Shown here: in pieces, positions 49,126 through 62,239 of the stretch
How positions within the stretch are numbered: position 1 is the first letter of the stretch
How the letters are laid out: the number at the start of each line of letters is the position of its first letter
From: Cichorium intybus
Lineage: Eukaryota; Streptophyta; Magnoliopsida; Asterales; Asteraceae
Length of the DNA: 64,000 bases
Assembly (NCBI GenBank): GCA_023525715.1
Contig: CM042013.1
Location: forward strand, 74,554,494-74,618,493
Direction: 5' to 3'
The notes under the pieces: model-generated
What the model was told of the DNA's origin: nothing
The model's database searches: none
Seen by the model: the letters and a program-made list of their open reading frames with translations, nothing else
Made by a program: the position numbers and the translations under genes

Positions 49126-49630
49126 GTCTAGATCTGACCGGATTTCAGTTAACAAATACAAATGGATAATACCTCTTATGCATGGAGCGATTTATGATAC
49201 TTAGTAATGAAATGCATCCATGGCATCATCTTTTTGGAGATGATGCTAGTTATAAAGGTAGATGTCATTCTTACGTATTACTTTTTATCTAGCAATCGTG
49301 TCACAAAAACATATTGGAGATCACACAACCAATACAAGCTTTAAAAATATCAGACCTGGATTTGATTTTCTGAAGGGCAAGAACTTGACATAACAACATC
49401 CATATAGCTAAAATAACAATTTTTCCATCACCAATATATATGCTACAGCTAGGCATGTCTATGAATTTGGTTTGAATTGGATGCATAATGGATCTTAATC
49501 TGACCGATGATCCATGGCTCAACTTTTGTAAATAGATGGACCCATGACCTTTCCAGTTTAATAATAGATGGATCAATATGATGTAACTATATTACATAAA
49601 CGGATCAGGGCCCTTTCGACCGATTTATTA
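49126..49630. other. 3' flank of the TNL pseudogene, no feature
   Basis: Some TNL-like tail sequence continues to about 49170 (CNHIIGLDLTGFQLT in frame after the stop). Beyond that no gene or repeat is recognised. Confidence 0.5.
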
Positions 49631-49980
49631 CACTACTGCAGAATAGGGCATTAACTTTGTCGCTAATTGGTTTTACCGACAGTTCATGAAGTCTGTCACT
49701 AATTTTACGTAGCTGATTTTTAGCAACAGAATTTCCAACGGATAAGACAAAATTTAGCGACGGATTTTGCCGTCGGTAACTAGCAACGGAATACCGACGA
49801 ATAACATTAGTAACGGATTAACAACGGCCAAAACAATAGTAATATTAGTAACAAATTACCGACGGATTATATTTGTAACGGATTACCGACGGATTATATT
49901 TGTAACGGATCAACGACGGATATTTTGTAACGATTTAGCGACGGAAATATCGGCAACAGATTACCAACGGCTTTCGTTTT
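49631..49980 (+). mobile_element. Left end of a second CACTA transposon
   Basis: CACTACTGCAGAATAGGG opens the block. It is followed by many subterminal repeats of type TAACGGATTACCGACGG (about ten related copies between 49755 and 49975, with TTAGCGACGG variants). CACTA ends plus dense subterminal repeats are diagnostic of this superfamily. The partner end (…CAGTAGTG) was not found in the window. The minus-strand transposase at 55540-58056 may belong to the same element. Confidence 0.75.
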
Positions 49981-50344
49981 ACTCTCTAGACCGTTGGTAA
50001 ATAGCATTTTAAATACAATTATAATTTCACAAAATCGAGAATTTTTTACATCCAAGATTGTGCTTGTACAAAATGAAAAGACTCAAGAAACACTGAAGAT
50101 CCAGAAATACTATTTATGGTATGAAATTTGTTCAACATGAGGGGTATTTTGGTACATTAACATGTTTATGTGGTGGGTTAAATGATTGCTTGTTCATGCC
50201 AAACTCCATTAAGATTTGATTGCCATAATCTCACTTGCCGTCACTCCTGGTGGTTGTTAGTGTCATCCCGCTCATGTCCCACTCCATTTGCCACACCTAC
50301 GCGACAAAAAAAAAATTTAAAAATCAAATGCAGGAAATAAGAAA

Positions 50345-50470
50345 ATTTAAAAGTACAGTGCTATAATTCAATAGATTTTAAGTACAGTGCTTTAACAAGA
50401 AAAATTATATTGAAAATACAATGTTGTAATAGAAAAACATGAAGGATCTATAATAAATAAATAAATGAAA
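50345..50470. repeat. Copy of the dispersed AGTACA(A/G)TG repeat
   Basis: AAAAGTACAGTGCTATAATT, TTAAGTACAGTGCTT and AAATACAATGTTGTAATAG in a row; related runs lie at 29486-29535 and 46700-46790. Confidence 0.65.
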
Positions 50471-50834
50471 TTACATTGCTATATTTGTACAAGTATTATA
50501 GAAGAACACATACCTCATTGTCATGACAAGGAAATGTGACAACTTTTTCAACAAAAAGCCTTCCATCAACTCAAATGGCCTGAAATTGTTACAAGTTTAT
50601 AAAGTAAAATTATAAAGAAAGGTTTTGGGAACGAACCTATTCTTCAGCTACAATGCCATCTAACATTCTAGAACAAACAGCCTCCGTGACACTACACATG
50701 CTTCCTTTGTATGTTAAAGGAAGCAAAAGTGGGCCCCATATTATGTGAACTTTCTCAAGTATAAAAAGCTGTAATTTTTTCATATTGACAGTTGTGTATG
50801 TCAAATGCAGTACAGGGGCCTTAAAGATACATAT

Positions 50835-51310
50835 TTGGTCCTTGTAGTATATTTTTCTTTTTTGGTTTTTGGTTCAAGGGAAAAATGGTCATTTTTTTAA
50901 AAAAATGCATATTTGGTCCGTGTAGTATGATGTTCTTTAAATTACATTTTTGGTCCCTGTAATATGATGTTCTTTAAATTACATTTTTAGTCCCAAGTAT
51001 AGCTAAAGTTTGCAATTTTGAGTCCCAAAATTGTTTATGTTTTCAATTCTGGTCCTTATTCGAGGGTTTTATAAACATTTTTTCTCTCCTCTAAGAAAAG
51101 AAATATACCTTTTAGGGACCATAATTGCAAGATCAAACTTTTAAACCCAACCAATAAAAAGATCAAGTGACCAAAAATGTTATTTAGTTTAGATTTAATG
51201 ATCGAGGGACCAAAATTCAACATCGATTCTTTTAGGGACCAAAAGAGGAAAAAGGTAAAATCGAGGGACGAAAAATGTAAATTAGTGATAAAGTAAAAAA
51301 GAACATGTGG
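50835..51310. repeat. GGACCAAAAATG-rich repeat block
   Basis: TTTGGTCC(T/C/G)TGTAGTAT occurs three times at 50838-50970 on one strand, and GGGACCAAAA(A/T) several times on the other at 51110-51270. The opposing orientation suggests an inverted-repeat element of about 0.45 kb. Similar short pieces occur at 52110-52140 and in Helitron 1. Confidence 0.5.
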
Positions 51311-51771
51311 TTCTCTGCTTAGTGGGTGAAGCATTTGCAAGTGCAGAAGCCAAAGCACTAATTGGAATGGGTTGAGAAATTCTCGTGTCTCTCAAAGGCA
51401 TGCCTCCAACATCATATGGAACAGACACCATGCCGCCTCCTCCAATGCCACCCATGGAAGCATCCAGAACATTCCAACCAGGTGGGTACCGGTACATCCG
51501 CCCACGTGGCATCATCTAATTGATGGTTATAAATTAAAGACTTATTAATATGTTGGAATTGTGTAAAAAGTACGGAGGAACTTGGTGATATACCTATTGC
51601 TGCATAAGGGGAACAGGCTGCTGGTTTTGCTGACCTGGACCAGTGGCATGTCTACCACCTGGGCGTTGACCTTGTTGACCTTGCTGGACCATTGCCATGA
51701 AGAAGTTTGGCATTGGACTGCTACCTGAATGCATACCTGGTACAAGTTGCTGTTGATACCCAAATCCAGGT
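51310..51771 (-). pseudogene. Poly(A)-binding protein gene fragment (linker region)
   Basis: On the minus strand, 51771-51598 encodes GFGYQQQLVPGMHSGSSPMP, then NFFMAMVQQGQQGQRPGG. An 82-bp intron-like gap follows, and 51515-51310 encodes MMPRGRMYRYPPGWNV, then SVPYDVGGMPLRD and PIPISALASALANASPTKQR. This is the linker and the start of the C-terminal MLLE domain of plant cytoplasmic poly(A)-binding proteins, which bind mRNA tails. The RRM domains and the rest of MLLE are absent, and the reading breaks after TKQR. It looks like a captured fragment, probably carried by the CACTA element around it. Confidence 0.85.
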
Positions 51772-52149
51772 TAGAAAAAAAAGAAGAAATTGTTTAGTTG
51801 GAAATGTTAAATGTCAGAAAGCAAAATATACAAAAATTTGTTTTTTGTATGATGGAATGGAACGGGTGATTACTTTCCGTTATCATGTTTGGTTGGTTTA
51901 AAGGAATGGAATGTGTCATTCTAATAGGTTCGTTACGCAATTTGATAAATAAGAAAAAAGGACTTATTTTATCAATAAATTAATTACATGAAAACATATT
52001 CAATGTGGTTTAAATTGCATACTATATGTATTTTAGATAATTGAAGAAGTCCATTTATTACTTTTAAGAAATTTGTTTACATAAATTTAAAATTTCACAA
52101 GATTTCTTTGGGACCAAAAATGTAAAAATCAGCTAAACTCAGGGACCAA

Positions 52150-52742
52150 AGATGTAAATTACACAAGTGAATACCTTACGAACTGATTATGTTGAAGTAG
52201 CAGTCAACGCCATAACATGAAAAAGTTTGTAAAGAAAGGAAAGATATCTTCAATTTAGACTTGGTTAGTTTGGTCTGGCTACAATCAAACTTTTCAAATT
52301 TGTGAGATGGGAATTAATGAATTAATGGCTTCCAAAAAATTACCTGGAATTCGCCACTCAAGGATTTAGTCATGGATAATGTTGAATTTATTGCCTCCTG
52401 CACAACAACAATGGATAGAAACACCAAAAAAATCACATATAAAATTATAACAAACATAATTTTTGGACTAAAAAAATTCAACTATGGGATTTCCCAGTTC
52501 TACTTGCCTGTTGTTAATCTTCAATGGAAGAAGAGCCGTATAGTCGTTTCTGGGAGAAGAAGGTACTCGCTATGGGTTTTTGAATCAGAATTACACAAAA
52601 TGAGGCTAACTTTATGTATATCTCAACAAAGCTTCTTCAAGAAGTACAAGTGAACCCATATTTATCCCAACTATATCACATTCCAGTTGCTTACAGTCCT
52701 TTAACATGCATATGTATATCTCAACAAAGCTTCTTCTCCACT
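52150..52742. other. Unrecognised, possibly captured exon
   Basis: On the minus strand, 52398-52344 reads EAINSTLSMTKSLSGEFQ between an AG and a GT, which looks like a small exon. GTATATCTCAACAAAGCTTC occurs twice (52615 and 52714). No family was recognised. Confidence 0.3.
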
Positions 52743-54389
52743 ATGCACAAATTTAGGGGGAGAATTAAAACAAACAAAAAAATTATAAAATTCAAAAATA
52801 CAAAAAATATGTTTTTCCTTTATGTTTTTTTTCTTTTCAAAATTAAGAAAAATCCAAAAACATGTCCTTTTAATTACTTTAGGTAGTTTCTTTTAAAATA
52901 TACACAAATTTACATGATCGTCAATGTTTCTGATGTATACCAATTAGGAATACAGATCCAACTTCTTGTGTCAACGATGGGTTTCACTATCACCGTGATT
53001 TCCTAAGATATTGTCCAATACCCTATCAATCGACGATGCACCGAGCTATACCACTCACTGCTGAGATAACTAGCATGTGCTGATGATTCTCATTGGTACA
53101 CCACAATGAGTATGAAGCACTAACGACCTCTCTTAACCAAATCTCAATCTTCTAATTCTCAACTTCTAGACACTTTGATTTAAGCCACTCATATTCGAGA
53201 GTTACAAACAATGTGCCAATGGTTAGATTATGTATCATAGTCTATCACATGCATCAATCATTTCCTACCCACTCCATTTTATGATGCAAGAAATAGACGA
53301 TTCATCATTTTAAACCAAATGTTGATGATATTTCGAAACTCTATGTCAGTGATCTTTGCTATAACACCAATGGTAAATGTGAGGTATCAACAACCTTTCT
53401 TACCTACAATTCTTCTAATTTAAGAGTTGGATGATTCATTGTAAGATACCATATATTGATGACAATTCGCAAGTCTAGCGGATGGGTATATCTCGTACCA
53501 AGATATATTACACGCTCATACCACTCTTTACCCATATTTTCTTTTAATTAAGATGTGCATGATTCAATGTGGCTTTACCTCACATTGATGAAACATCGAA
53601 ACTCTGGGTCAGTGATCGCTGTTGACTATCACAATATCTGTGAGACCCAACACTTCTCCAAGACCCTAACTGGCACTAGGATGGTACACTCTGCAGAGAT
53701 TTAGATACCATTGAACGTCTCGCCTAGAGCCAAGTTAACTTGTTAACTTGATTAACTACATTGAGATCTTTGATCAAGGATATGCAGGGCCAAAATCAAA
53801 ACGGCCACGAGTAGTTCTCCGATACTCAATCAATCGCAGTGCGTTCCTCCGTGTTCACACAGATACCGTAAGTAGTCTCCTCCTGAGCCAAGGCTGGGTC
53901 CTTGAACAACTATGGCGAGAAGGGTCTTTATGACTCTGTGACCCCACCCACATGTAATTTCTGATCATCGTTACGATTCATGAAGCGCCAATTATCGTCA
54001 AAGACAATAATGAAGATTTTCAAGTGATAGAACGAGAAATGATGATTAATTTTCAACACTAACATTTCAACCCCAAAGAAAGGTGAAGTGTAACTCTATG
54101 CGACAAGCTGCGTTGAATTCCTCCTCAAACAGTTTTTCTTGCTACATTTATACCCAAGGTGATCAATAAGTTAAAAAGAAGAATCAGACTCCAAGTTCTG
54201 TCAAAGTAAATTCTGAAGCTGGATGTGCTGATTTTAGAACCTATGCAAGAAGCCTCTACATCACGTGTGCGTTCAAAGTCAAATCTTGAAGAAAGTCCAA
54301 CTGTATCTCGTAGTCAAGTCATGAAGAGATCGAGAAAAAGAGCCGAAAGTTAATGTAAAGGGAAGTTTGAAGATCAATGAAAGCATTAA

Positions 54390-54402
54390 ACCATGGGGAG
54401 AT
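54390..54402 (+). other. Polypurine tract of the copia relic
   Basis: CATGGGGAGAT precedes the LTR start TGTTGGGAC, like AAGGGGGAGAT in the other copy. Confidence 0.75.
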
Positions 54403-54854
54403 TGTTGGGACATAATTTAGTGGTTTAAGCTTTACATTTTAAAGGGCCTAATTCGCATTTTAGAGTAAAAATGGTGTTTTTGGTTGTAGACCGAAAACCC
54501 ATGGTTGTCGGTTATGATTGGACTGAAATCCCAGGGATTTCGGTGGGCTTGGGTTGAGTTTTCGGTTGGGCTATGTGTCTCGATGGGCTTAGGTTTTAGA
54601 TTATGTATAAATAGTCTTTTGTTAGTCATTTGTACGGGTTGGTCTATATTGAGAGCACAATAGCGAGAATTGAGAGAGATCGATCAAGAACTTATGTACG
54701 AGTTGATTGATTTATACAATTGAGTGCATTGAAGTTTACACCACGTTCTTAATTCGTTTTGATTAATTGTTTCGGATTCGTACTCGATTGGGATTCCGCA
54801 CCATTTGAGTTATCGATTGATACCTGTTAGATCTAGTAATAATTGGGACTTACA
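54403..54854 (+). repeat. 3' LTR of the copia relic (452 bp)
   Basis: It starts TGTTGGGACATAATTTAG and ends AATTGGGACTTACA, with TATAAATAGTC near 54606. Length and ends agree with the 461-bp and 451-bp LTRs of the large copia element, but the sequence has diverged clearly, so it is an older or different subfamily. Confidence 0.82.
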
Positions 54855-55539
54855 GCTTTATCCCAAAGGAATTCCAACAGACTTGGTCACATTCGTAAGG
54901 TATACTTTTTGATACCCAAATCTTTTTTCTTATCACATGCACAAAAAGCACACAACCAAATATGTTTTCATCAAAGTTCTTAATTGATCCAGGATGTAAA
55001 AAAAATTATGAGAGGTATAACCTTGCAATGGGTGCGTGGAAATGGCATCTAAACATACTTCAAACATGCCTAACTTTTTTTTTTTTGTTTTGTTTATTTT
55101 TTTGTCAAGTCAATAGTGCGGTTTAAGTGATTTCTATCAGTGATGATATTTTAGGCAATAATTATCAGTTATTTTTAGTTGTTTCCAAATTCTAAAATTC
55201 TGGCCATAGGAGCCAAAGATAGAACGGTCCTTATAAAGATATTTTTATAGCTTTATAACAATTGAACATATTACATTGAACATATTTTTATAGCTTTATA
55301 ACGATAGACCTGGAGAAATATATAAAATTGATAACTTATATAATATTATACTTTAGATTCATATACAATATTGTATAATGTATTCACCTTATCACTGAAC
55401 CACGATGGGAATTTATCTTTTTCATCAGTGTGAGGATGTTTAGATTTATATTGGTTGTACGCCGGAAAAATGTACAAATTAGTTTATGACAATACCAACA
55501 ACAAAACTATAAAGAAATAAAATAATTATGATAAATAGC
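54855..55539. other. No recognised gene
   Basis: AT-rich sequence with a duplicated TTTTTATAGCTTTATAAC (55241 and 55287). It separates the copia relic from the transposase remnant. Confidence 0.5.
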
Positions 55540-58056
55540 CTTTTAGTTCATCGCAGTTGTCTAGTGCAAACCAATGTAATGCTTTGCTGGCCTCTCCAGA
55601 AAGAGCAATGATTTTCTTTTTGGGCATTGGTCGACATTGTGATGAAAACACAGAACTGCCTCTTTGGCATGCCATCATCCTTATTTCTATCAGGATGGTT
55701 GAATTTGGTTTGCATACCCTCAAGATACATGGAGCAAAATGTCAATGCTTCCCCTGCAACATAACCCTCTGCTATTGAACCTTTAGGGTTGGCTTTGTTT
55801 CTAACATAGGCTTTCAGTTTTTTCATGTATCTCTCAAAAGGGTACATCCACCTCATATACACAGGCCCTCCGAGAATAGCTTCTTCAGGTAAATGTAGAA
55901 TTAGATGGACCATTATGTCAAAAAAAAATGCAGGTGGATATATCAACTCCAAATTACATAGTATCTTTATGACCTCATTATGTGCATCATACATGTCTTT
56001 CACATTCACTAACCGTGCACAATTTTTTTTTTAAATGTACAAAGGTCAATGACAGCTGTTGAAACATTTGCAGGCAGGCCAGCACGGACCCCTATTGGTA
56101 GCAATCGTTACATGAGTACGTGATGATCATGAGACTTTAAACCCATGACATTTGAATAAATAGAAGGCACCTTATTCTTAAAGTTCAATCCAAAGCCATC
56201 GGGTAGTCTCACCTCTTTAATGAACTGATAGAAACGTGCACGATCGGTTGGTTTGAAAGAGTAAGGAGGATGAGGTTGATGTGTCTTGTTGTTTTTTTGT
56301 TGCATCCATAGATCTTCATGAATACCCAAAATTTTCAAATCTTTTCTTGCTTTGTGAGTGTCTTTTGATTTTTCGTTCATCATCAACGTACCTAATAAGC
56401 TCTCAGATATGTTCTTCTCTATGTGCATGACATCCAGATTGTGTTTTAGTTCAAGAGAAGACCAATACTGAAACTCGTAGAAGATACTCCATTTGCTCTA
56501 ATTGTACAGTAATTAAGTACGCTTTCTTTTCTATTTCTTACCCCAAACTTAGGATGTTTCCCTGGAAGACGGACTGAGACGCACTTCAATTTCTTTAATA
56601 TTGCTACCTTACTAAATCTTCTGGGAGGCCTTCTTGACTCTTTTTGGCCATTAAACAATAGACTGGCCCTCCATTTATGGTTGCTACGTAAGAATCGTCT
56701 GTGACCAACATAAGCTATCTTATTGGTTATACGGACTGATGGTTTGTCCTTGTTGCAAGTGGAACATGCCTTATAACCTTGACCACTCCATCCAGACAAA
56801 CTGCTACGAGCTGGATAATCGTTGCTCGTCCACATAAATGTTGCACGCATCGTGAATAGAGTGTTGGTTGATGCATCTCTCATCTGGACTCCTTCGGTCC
56901 ACAAAGTTTTCAACTCGTCCACTAGAGGCCTCAAAAACACATCAATGTCTTTCGTTGGTGATTTAGGGCCAAGGATTAATAGTGTCAGCATGAAAGAAGA
57001 CTCTTTCATGCATAACCACGGTGGTGTGTTATACCTTGTCAATACTACCGGTTACATACTGTAAGGCTGAGTCATGTTACTAAATGGATTAAAGCCATCG
57101 GTAGCGAAACCCAAGAGGACATTCCTAGGTTCTTTGGCAAACTCGGAATATCTCTTGTCAAATTCTTGCCATGCCTTCCCATTAATCGGGTGATGCATCA
57201 TACCATCATCTAAATGCCCAGTGTTATGCCAAGTCATATCTTTTGCAGTGAATCTGGAACTATACCTTCGACGAAGCCTGGAAGTCAAAGGAAAGTAACG
57301 TAACACCTTTTGTGGCACTTTCTTCCCTTTTCTGTTTTTTTCAACCCATCTACTCTCTTTACAGACGGGACAATTCTGCAATGAGGCATTCTCCTTCCAA
57401 TACATAGCACAATCATTAACACAAGCATGGATAGATTGATATCATAATCCAATCTTTCTCATCTTCATCTTAGCTTCATAGTAGGAAGCTGGAATCTTAT
57501 TTTCTTTCGGGAACACGACTCTAAGAAACTCTAAAATTTGGTCAAATGAATTGTCTGTCCATTTGTTGATAACTTTAATGTGCATCATTTTTGCTAGAAA
57601 GTTTAGAGAAGACATCCAGGTACAGCTAGGGTATAACTCCGTATTGAGCTCTTCAAACAATGCATCAAATTCCGGGTCCACACCACTTCCCTCTTCATTT
57701 CTATTTTCTTCAAATGTATCTTGCTTTGCCATAACATCATCTATTATGTAAAACATCTCATGCGTTGTTGTCGTACGTCTTTTTGAAGCCCAAAGTGTGT
57801 CTAAATCAGAAGCGGGATATTCCTCGCCGTGATAAGTCCATATCTTATACGTCTGTTGAAATCAACGATCATGTATGTGGGCGTAAATCGTAGACACAAT
57901 GTGTCGGTACGAATTCACACAATCTCTACACGGGCAACACGCTTTCCCTTCTTTGTCTACATGGTTCTTGGCAATCTCTATGAAGTTCTTACGACCTTCC
58001 AAGAACTCTAGAGACCGTCGATTTCGCACTTTAATCCAGCTCTTAACAATTGTCAT
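55540..58056 (-). pseudogene. CACTA (En/Spm) transposase, TNP2/Transposase_21 type, fragmented
   Basis: On the minus strand, 58056-57862 carries the transposase-associated N-terminal domain (ending CCPCRDCVNSYRH, with its cysteines). 57756-57442, 57405-57052 and 57042-56446 carry the TNP2 core pieces (CPVCKESRW; MTWHNTGHLDDGMMHH; FATDGFNPFSNM; DIDVFLRPLVDELKTLW), and 56428-56108 starts MHIEKNISESLLGTLM. 56009-55540 holds the DUF4218-type region (HLPEEAILGGPVYMRWMYPF, GSIAEGY; WFALDNCDELKGYL in a shifted frame). The enzyme would cut CACTA ends in the nucleus. Frame breaks between pieces, some perhaps introns, make it inactive. It may serve the element whose left end is at 49631. Confidence 0.9.
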
Positions 58057-58214
58057 TATTGTTTCATTATTAAGACTTAGATCGTATGCATGCTAATTAG
58101 TTTGTGTTTAGTTATAAAAAGTTAGACATCTTTTAGGATTTGTGTAAGTTGAGGCTGATAGAATGAATGCACCGTATGAACCTACCACCTATTTGTCTAA
58201 AGGTGGCCACCTAA

Positions 58215-58425
58215 CCCACTTTTTAAATACTTTGTCTCATATGTGAATGAATATAATCAGATTAAGTATTTAAGAAAAAATCGACAGCATTTCCCCTTAA
58301 CTCCCCAAGTATGCGTTTGAAACGCAAACTCGTAGAAGTAAAGAGAAATGTGTATCGATTTTTCCTTAAATACTCAATTTGTAATATTCATTCACATCCT
58401 AAATGAGACAAAATATTTAAAAAGC
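58215..58425. repeat. Long imperfect hairpin, arms about 100 nt
   Basis: CTTTTTAAATACTTTGTCTC... (58216 on) pairs with its complement ending at about 58425 (GAGACAAAATATTTAAAAAG). GTGAATGAATAT and AGTATTTAAG blocks also pair, and the centre is GCGTTTGAAACGC near 58312-58324. Outer arms match better than the centre. It may be a foldback element, a MITE, or the subterminal region of the neighbouring CACTA. Confidence 0.82.
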
Positions 58426-58525
58426 AGTCCCAAAATGGGGACTGCCCGAAATGTATTTCTAAATTCATTTCAGGCGGATATACAACTAAGGTTAATGCAA
58501 TGCATGTTTTTAAAATGGTACCATA

Positions 58526-59727
<1,202 letters not shown>

Positions 59728-60039
59728 TTAAATACATTTGATAAGTATTATGTGAATGTAGGACCAATTTTGGACCATTAGATTGAAAAAATCACGGGCT
59801 TAGATGATAGTGGCAGTTGTGTAATTAAAATGAAAGAATTAAATAAAAATAATTAAAATAATCCGATTAAGGGTATAATGGGCATTTTAATATACCTATC
59901 CATATTTTTTTCAAATCAATTTTGAAAATCGAAACAAAAATGACGGACCGTGTTATTAATTTCGGTTCCTTTATTTTCTCTATTTACCATTTTTACAGCG
60001 CAGATGGTTACGTAGTTTGGGTTTGTGTTTTTAGTTTGA

Positions 60040-60488
60040 CATTCTCTAAGAATGTATATGGTTGGGTTTTTTACATTGACGATGACTGTTACGTAGTTTC
60101 ACATATGAAACCTTATTCTCCGAGAATGGTTCAAGATACATAATAATTTACATTCTCTGAGAATCAAATAAACATTCAACATATATAATCATGTACATTA
60201 TCTGAGAATGTGAATCAATTAGGACACCGAAAACATATTCTTGGAGAATTAAGACACAATTTAGGATTTCTACATTTATGCTTACCGACTTACACAAAGA
60301 ATGACTCTCATTCTCAAAGAATGGGGTACACAAAAAGATGCAGACAGTCTTTAAAAAATATCTTACGTGAAGTATGACTCATTCTCAAAGAACAGGTACA
60401 CAAAGAATGGATATTATGGGCTTTATATCTTCATCTGTTCTCCGTGTCCAATATGGCGTACCACCAGGAGACACATTATCTGAGAATG
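60040..60488. repeat. Eight palindromes of type ATTCTCNGAGAAT
   Basis: Copies at about 60040-60054, 60115-60127, 60151-60164, 60197-60210, 60236-60250, 60309-60323, 60380-60393 and 60474-60488. Each is self-complementary around the centre with zero to three mismatches. Spacing varies from 35 to 95 bp. Confidence 0.8.
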
Positions 60489-60956
60489 AACTAAATCTTC
60501 CATATGCACACAAGTATCACGAGTCTTTTACTGGCGAGGGTTTCAATTGAGACACGACGGTCAACAAGGGACAACAGATCCGATAGATTGTGAATTCCAT
60601 ATATTCCCCTTGAAAATTTCTCATTATCTCCCCAATCACAATCGAAGGTGGGATCGTTCTCTTGACAATCTTTCCGAATCAAAATTTCTTCTGCAACAGT
60701 GGTGCCTGTATATCCATGGAAACTTCACCTTTTGCCCTATTTTACTACAGCCGATTGTCATTTTCTTCATCGATGAATACGCAGATCTCCAAAGGTATCT
60801 GATCCCTTCGCCTCAATGAACCTTTGTCACTCCGATTTCGATCGACAACTCCAAATCAGAGAGAAATTCCCTTCTGTAAGTCACTGAGCATCATTGATTT
60901 TGTCCTATTGCTAATCATCAAACCATTAATCATCTTCGATTGGGATTAGGGTATTG

Positions 60957-60982
60957 AGAGAGAGAGAGAGAGAGAGAGAGAA
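60957..60982. repeat. (GA)n microsatellite
   Basis: About 26 bp of GA repeat inside the TIR element. Confidence 0.95.
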
Positions 60983-61144
60983 TGATAGTGGAGGGTGTAT
61001 TAACTGATCGTTTAATAATAAGTAAATTGGTAGAGAGAGAAAATAAATATAATTAATTATTATATTAATTTACTAAAATGCCCCTCACAAATGATTGGAC
61101 AAGAATCAGTCATACGTTCACACAATAGATGTAAAATGTATTTG

Positions 61145-61147
<3 letters not shown>

Positions 61148-61235
<88 letters not shown>
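61148..61235. repeat. (AT)n microsatellite between two TIR elements
   Basis: About 88 bp of pure repeat. Confidence 0.95.
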
Positions 61236-61238
<3 letters not shown>

Positions 61239-61439
61239 CAATAGAGTCCCTTTAAAAGGTAGAGAACTGGAGGCCAGGTCTTAGCCATCAATTATTCTAG
61301 ATCTAGGGCTCTGATTAATTGTAAAAATTATAATTATTAATATATTTAAATTCAAATAACTTAAATTAAATATAACAAAAGGGTATTTTGGTAAGAAAAT
61401 ATTAACCTATTTTTATCAACTATGTTAATTTTATTAAGT

Positions 61440-61985
61440 CCTAAAATTTCTCTCCCTTTCTCTCTTTCTCCCCATCTTTATCTCTCTCGTCGTCTCTCTT
61501 AACCTACGACTCCTGTGTGCCGCCTCCTTCCATCCTTCTCAAATCAGTGCATGATGTATCCATAATCGTTTTTCTAGCAGCAAGATAGAGAAAGTGTGAG
61601 GCCGAGAGATGGAATGATCGATCGATTCCCTGATGTGTGTGCGTGTTCATATCTTCAACGAGAATCGAACCAGAAAGGAAACCTGCAAATCAGATTTTTT
61701 TCAAACGTCGCCTGCCTACCGGAACTCTCAAGCCCGCCATTCACTCGTCTTCTTCGATTTCGGCCACCGCCGACTCCGGCGAGTCCTCCTCCACCACAAC
61801 CTACACTAGTGAATCTGCCTCCGCCACTTCAGACGCCGGCAACTCCCTCTCCGCCACAGCAAACCCTTCCAATCCACCGAACTGCCACAAAAAACGTTTT
61901 TTCAATGTACGTGATTTCATTTTCTTATTTCTTATTTTTGTTCTTTTGCAAACCCTAACCAATTGTATACTTTTTTCCTAATGTT
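61440..61985 (+). other. Gene-like, proline/serine-rich segment in the TIR element
   Basis: Composition jumps to CT-rich, then CCGCC-rich. Two overlapping frames are open: 61596-61958 (120 codons, with PPPTPASPPPPQPTLVNLPP) and 61637-61981 (114 codons, serine/alanine/threonine-rich). The border at 61909 (CAATGTACGTGATT) could be a splice donor. It looks like a 5' UTR plus first exon captured from a host gene, but neither frame shows a known domain. Confidence 0.4.
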
Positions 61986-62239
61986 GTTATTGATGTTGCC
62001 TTTGTTTATTTTGGTTGTTTTGTTAACCGAACTCGTTGTCTTTCATATGGTGGTGGGTTATCTCCATTTTTTCTTCTTGTTCGTGTTTGAGGGCAGGTGC
62101 TGAAAATCTTAATAGAAGGCTAGCAAGAAATTGAGATTACTCGGAATGACCAAAAGTTTGGAAAAAATATAACATGTTTCTAAATTGTAGTTTGATTTCG
62201 TGTTCATTAATAGACAGTGAGTTTATATGTGGAGCTGTA

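Larger units (their letters stand above)
52743..54854 (+). mobile_element. 3' relic of a copia element of the 10828-37524 family
   Basis: From CACAAATTTAGGGGGAGAATT onward this matches, on the opposite strand, the 11300-12960 region of the large copia element, and then continues into an LTR at 54403-54854. All coding sequence is missing: the relic starts in the non-coding 3' region. Landmarks are listed under 11300-13037. Truncation could come from deletion or from insertion into the surrounding CACTA element with later loss. Confidence 0.85.
59725..61147. mobile_element. TIR element flanked by (AT)n, 1.4 kb
   Basis: The left end AAATACATTTGATAAGTATT...TGTGAATGTA (about 59730-59760) is matched in inverse by TACGTTCACACAATAGATGT...ATGTATTTG (about 61115-61144). 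Similarity extends inward (GACCAATTTTGGACCATT against the complement of AATGATTGGACAAGAATCAG). There is no transposase. Both sides are (AT)n, so the duplication cannot be read. It could be a Mutator- or hAT-derived MITE, or a microsatellite-targeting type like rice Micron. Confidence 0.65.

Noticed and set aside
60040..60488. Heat-shock elements
   Set aside because: ATTCTCNGAGAAT contains TTC and GAA, but the spacing is not the nGAAnnTTCn order of a heat-shock element, so that label is not supported.
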